Shown: positions 60,558 to 64,000 of the stretch, one piece after another | Layout: every line of letters starts with the position of its first letter | Position numbering within the stretch: the first letter of the stretch is position 1 | Assembly (NCBI GenBank): GCA_934130355.1 | Contig: CAKOXV010000006.1 | Location: 1 to 64,000 of the forward strand | Source of the DNA: an uncultured Clostridia bacterium | Lineage (GTDB): Bacteria > Bacillota > Clostridia > TANB77 > CAG-508 | Direction: 5' to 3' | Length of the DNA: 64,000 nucleotides | Notes under the pieces: generated by a model | The model's database searches: none | What the model was told of the DNA's origin: nothing | What the model saw: the letters and a program-made list of their open reading frames with translations, nothing else | Made by a program: the position numbers and the translations under genes

Positions 60558-63500
60558 CTATTTTACCACATTTTTTCCATTTTGTGTAGTAGTTTTGGAG
60601 ATATTTTTTCTCATAATTATTTTATCACAACTTGCTAATATCATTGGCAATAAGAATAGTATTAATAATGCAGAACATAAAGTTCCTTGTGACAATGTTT
60701 TACAAATCATTGAAGTAACACCAGAAGTGCATTCTCCAACTATTAAAGTTACTATAACTAATATTGATGCTGATGTTAGTATTGTGTTTATTGACTTATT
60801 ATAAGAAGCTACAACCGCTTCTTTGGCATCCATAGTTTTTCTATGCTCTAGATAATATGATGTATATAAAATAGCATAATCTATTGTTGCACCCATTAAT
60901 ATACTTTGAACAATTAGTAATGCTATAAAGTAAACTCCTTCGCCTGAGAATGATAATATTCCCATTATAACATATACTGCGCATTGTATTAAAAGCACTA
61001 ATATAAATGGTATTATTATTGATTTAAAGGTGATTGCTACAACAACAAATATAAATACCATTGTTAATACTGTTATGAAATCTAACTCACTTTGGAATGT
61101 TTGACTCATTTCATAAGCCATTGGTGAATCTCCTATTAAGTATACTTCACTTAAATTACTATTGTTTAAATCATCTCTCACACTTTTTACTAAATTAAAT
61201 GTTTCTTCAGATTCTAAAGGTAATTTTGTGTTAATAACAACTCTTGAATATCCATCACCTATTAACAATTCTCTTGCATCATCTATTGTTTCTTTGCTAT
61301 CTGTTATATCTTTTCTCATATCATCTTCTATAAATGTATCAAATCTAGTATCTGTTATTATATTTTCATTTAAATAATTAACAAATTTTTCTACTGTTAA
61401 AGTCCAATTTGAATCATAAGAATTACTGCTTCCAAAATACATGTATAATAAATCAATCATGTTTTTATCTACATCATTACTTAATTTTGTTAAAATAGCA
61501 AATATTTCTTCTTTATTATATTTTGTACCATTTAAACTAGCATTTATTATTCCTTTTACAGTATTTAATTTTGAACTTGAATCTTGTGTAAAGTTATCTA
61601 AATATTTTGAATTTTTCATTACATCATCTGTTAAAAATGTTATAAATTCATTCAAAGATATTGTTTGATTTGGATTTATATATTTTGAAATATATAACCC
61701 ATAAAGTAATTTCATATCTTCCTCATCAATTCCAAGTAATTTACTAAGTTCTGTACTACTATATTTCTTATTATTTAATACACCATCTGTTACACTCTTA
61801 ATTAATTGTAATTTTGTTATTGTGTCATTATTTAAATTACTTGCAAGTAATTCATCATTTTTATGTTCTAATATAAATGCTATAAAATCTTGTGCTGTCA
61901 TTTTTATTTCTGTATTTTGAGAAATGTATAATCCGTAAATATTCTTAACTGTGCTAGGCTCAATACCAAGCATTACTCCTAAGTCATTATATGAATATGT
62001 TAAATTATTTAGTGAGCTATCCATTATACTAGATATTAATTGTAATTTTCCTAGCATCTCTTGGTCTTTTATAGCTTTTTGTGCTAGTGTAACAAATTCA
62101 TAAGGTGTCATCTGTAATTGGCTTAAATCTTCTGGCAATGTTTCTGGTTCAACCATACTATATTTTAACATTAATAATTGTTGAACTGTTGATTCTTCAA
62201 CTCCAAACAAATTTGATAATTGAGCTGAATTCATGTTTTGCCCAATTATATTTTTATTACTAAATGTTGCTAACATTTTTATACTGTTTATTGTTTCTTC
62301 ATTAAACATATTTTTATATTGGTCATTTGTTAATACATTTGACAACACATATTCAGAAAACTCATTTATACTCATTTGTTTTTCTATTTCATTTACAGTT
62401 ATATAATATGTATATAATGAATTTATAGTTGCTTCTGGCATTTCAAATAATTTTGCCATTTCTGCACTTGTTCTTTGCTCTGTAATTGCTTTTTTTGTTG
62501 TGAATTTTGACAATGTACTTAAATCGCCTTTATTGCTTTCACTGATACTTTCTTCTTTATTCATAAAGTTTATGAATTCATTTATTCCAAGTTTTAAAGA
62601 ATTATGTTTTGAATTATAGTAAATTAACAAATCTTTAATTTGTTCCTCATCTACTTCTTCCAATATATTAGCAATTTCTGATACAGTTCTCTTTTTATTA
62701 ATTGAACTTGCATTTGTAAAGTTCTCTAATCTAGCAATATCTTTTCTCATCTGAGAAGTTATTTCTTTGCTCATTTTTTCATTACTATATACTTGTTCAT
62801 TTATAAATTTTACAAACTCATCAAAAGTCATTGTATTATCTTCGTTTTGATTATAATATTTGTAATATAAGATTTTTATTAGATATTCTTCGATTTCTAC
62901 ATCTGAGCCTAAATCACTTAATTGTTGATTTAGTTGTTCTGCAGTAACTTCCTCATTTATTGTATTTCCATATCCTAATACTTCATCTATTCCTTCAATA
63001 TTTTCTAATTTTTTTAGATATTCTGATACTTTTTTCTCATCTTCATTTTTATATATAATTGCAAGTTGGTTATTTTCTTTAAACACTTTAGATACTTCAT
63101 CTGATTGTGAATCTGTATATAAAATACCTAAATTTCCTTTTAATAAATAGCTTCCTACAAATGCTACTATAAATAAAATAACTGATATATGTCTAGCTTT
63201 ATAACTTATTCTTCCTAGTAAATTTAATTTAATATTTGGTGCTTTCTTTTTTGTTTTATCAATTAATTTATCACACATTAATATAAGTGCTGGTAATACA
63301 AAGAATATACAAATTAAACTAAATAATACACCTTTAGCTAGTACAAGACCTAAATCACGTCCTATTGTAAAACTCATAAATACTAATGCTAAAAGTCCTA
63401 CTACTGTTGTTACTGAGCTACTTGATATAGCTGTAAATGCATGATATAGTGCATTTTTCATAGCTTCTACAGAGTTTGATTCTTTTTCTTTTTCTTGTCT

Positions 63501-64000
63501 ATACCTATCCATTAGCATTATTGAATAATCCATAGATAATGCCATTTGTAATATTGCTGTGATTGAATCTGTAATGTTTGATACACTACTAAATATTATA
63601 TTTGAACCTTTATTTAGTAATACTGCCATTAATATTGATATCAAAAATAGAATTGGTTCTACATAAGATTCACACATTATTGTTAAAATTACAAGAGCAC
63701 ATCCAACTGCTAATACTACTATACTAATTGGTAATACTGATTTATTTCTATCTGAGATGCTTCCACTTGTATAAATTTTATAGTCTTTGAACTGTTGATT
63801 AATCTCATTATAGACTTCACTTGCAGACTCTGAATCTTCTTTGTCTGCCACATTTATTACATACAAAGTATAATTATCTTTGTTATACTCTTCTGTATCA
63901 TCATAATCTACACTATCTACCCCTTTTATTTGTGTAAGTTGTTCATATATTTCTGTTTTCTTTTCTTGTTGTAAATCTTCAAACATCAAATTTAAGGAAC
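60558..64000 (-). CDS. MMPL/RND-family membrane protein, 5' end outside window
   Basis: The frame stays open to position 64000 without a start (an in-frame ATG at 63986 is internal), so the N-terminus with helix 1 is missing. About 1147 residues remain. Two MMPL blocks of membrane helices (about 85-300 and 960-1120) contain SMDYSIMLMDRYRQEKE and TIDYAILYTSYYLEHRKT, the matching helix-4/helix-10 motifs of the family. Between helices 6 and 7 the extracytoplasmic loop is enlarged to over 600 residues and includes about seven related segments (about residues 360-890; 61300-62840), each with a motif like MTxxEFxxF and LYGLYIS. MMPL proteins export lipids or siderophores. Substrate unknown. Confidence 0.85.
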   Translation of the reverse strand, partial: SLNLMFEDLQQEKKTEIYEQLTQIKGVDSVDYDDTEEYNKDNYTLYVINVADKEDSESASEVYNEINQQFKDYKIYTSGSISDRNKSVLPISIVVLAVGCALVILTIMCESYVEPILFLISILMAVLLNKGSNIIFSSVSNITDSITAILQMALSMDYSIMLMDRYRQEKEKESNSVEAMKNALYHAFTAISSSSVTTVVGLLALVFMSFTIGRDLGLVLAKGVLFSLICIFFVLPALILMCDKLIDKTKKKAPNIKLNLLGRISYKARHISVILFIVAFVGSYLLKGNLGILYTDSQSDEVSKVFKENNQLAIIYKNEDEKKVSEYLKKLENIEGIDEVLGYGNTINEEVTAEQLNQQLSDLGSDVEIEEYLIKILYYKYYNQNEDNTMTFDEFVKFINEQVYSNEKMSKEITSQMRKDIARLENFTNASSINKKRTVSEIANILEEVDEEQIKDLLIYYNSKHNSLKLGINEFINFMNKEESISESNKGDLSTLSKFTTKKAITEQRTSAEMAKLFEMPEATINSLYTYYITVNEIEKQMSINEFSEYVLSNVLTNDQYKNMFNEETINSIKMLATFSNKNIIGQNMNSAQLSNLFGVEESTVQQLLMLKYSMVEPETLPEDLSQLQMTPYEFVTLAQKAIKDQEMLGKLQLISSIMDSSLNNLTYSYNDLGVMLGIEPSTVKNIYGLYISQNTEIKMTAQDFIAFILEHKNDELLASNLNNDTITKLQLIKSVTDGVLNNKKYSSTELSKLLGIDEEDMKLLYGLYISKYINPNQTISLNEFITFLTDDVMKNSKYLDNFTQDSSSKLNTVKGIINASLNGTKYNKEEIFAILTKLSNDVDKNMIDLLYMYFGSSNSYDSNWTLTVEKFVNYLNENIITDTRFDTFIEDDMRKDITDSKETIDDARELLIGDGYSRVVINTKLPLESEETFNLVKSVRDDLNNSNLSEVYLIGDSPMAYEMSQTFQSELDFITVLTMVFIFVVVAITFKSIIIPFILVLLIQCAVYVIMGILSFSGEGVYFIALLIVQSILMGATIDYAILYTSYYLEHRKTMDAKEAVVASYNKSINTILTSASILVIVTLIVGECTSGVTSMICKTLSQGTLCSALLILFLLPMILASCDKIIMRKNISKTTTQNGKNVVK

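Overview
The window looks like a piece of a low-GC (mostly about 25-30% by eye) endospore-forming anaerobe of the class Clostridia. Evidence for spores: a complete spoIIIAA-AH locus, a GerA/SpoVAF-type germination protein, a CwlJ/SleB-type cortex hydrolase next to a GerQ-like coat protein, and two Spo0A-derived regulators. Evidence for an anaerobic fermentative life: rubrerythrin, a thioredoxin reductase without NADPH motifs, Pta with two acetate kinases, and phosphofructokinase. Almost every gene is on the minus strand, so the minus strand is probably the leading strand.

Layout. 1-5.9 kb is a patchwork accessory region: a dead IS1182 transposase, a degenerate Spo0A-like regulator, a secreted SH3b-repeat protein, an ECF sigma/anti-sigma pair, and a receiver-less Spo0A DNA-binding domain. 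6-10 kb is a heterodimeric ABC exporter. 10-21.9 kb holds core metabolism and replication (pfkA, a short aspartokinase, prfB with its programmed frameshift, a transglutaminase-like protein, the germination protein, rubrerythrin, dnaE, a flippase-like membrane protein). 22 kb carries a 6S-like RNA. 22.3-27.4 kb is a compact housekeeping run (dITP pyrophosphatase, YqeY, Rsm22-like methyltransferase, metallopeptidase, DUF6873, FAD protein). 27.5-30.9 kb is a glycolipid-like cluster: PlsC acyltransferase, a GT8-PlsC fusion, and GT8. 31-37 kb holds a DUF308 protein, a deacetylase, TrxR/Trx, and ClpB under a CIRCE-overlapped promoter. 37.5-49.4 kb holds an orphan gene, an acyl-CoA synthetase, a two-component system, a DUF1064 nuclease-like gene, a cell-wall/lipid group (GT51, DgkA, MFS), pta-ackA-ackA, and the cwlJ-gerQ pair. 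49.6-64 kb holds an orphan gene, trmB, DUF5662, a frameshifted RluA synthase, DUF2207, RNase P RNA, spoIIIA, yebC, and an MMPL/RND protein with a large repeat insert that runs off the right edge.

Most interesting signal. Five intergenic elements (17104-17437, 31027-31422, 34229-34322, 37086-37389, 48235-48583) form one family of large nested palindromes. Short internal-loop sequences are conserved, stem sequences change between copies while pairing is kept, and the outermost arms are unique to each locus yet self-complementary. This is the behaviour of a selected RNA or single-stranded DNA fold rather than of an ordinary insertion sequence. One copy has a completely different apical domain, one is apical domain only, and one is inverted.

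Other notable points: spoIIIAE has its last membrane helix in another frame; a rluA-type gene is frameshifted; the two Spo0A relatives lack a working receiver; the second acetate kinase has altered conserved motifs; four better-GC orphan genes sit in an AT-rich genome; and the MMPL protein carries about seven helical repeats in an extracytoplasmic loop.
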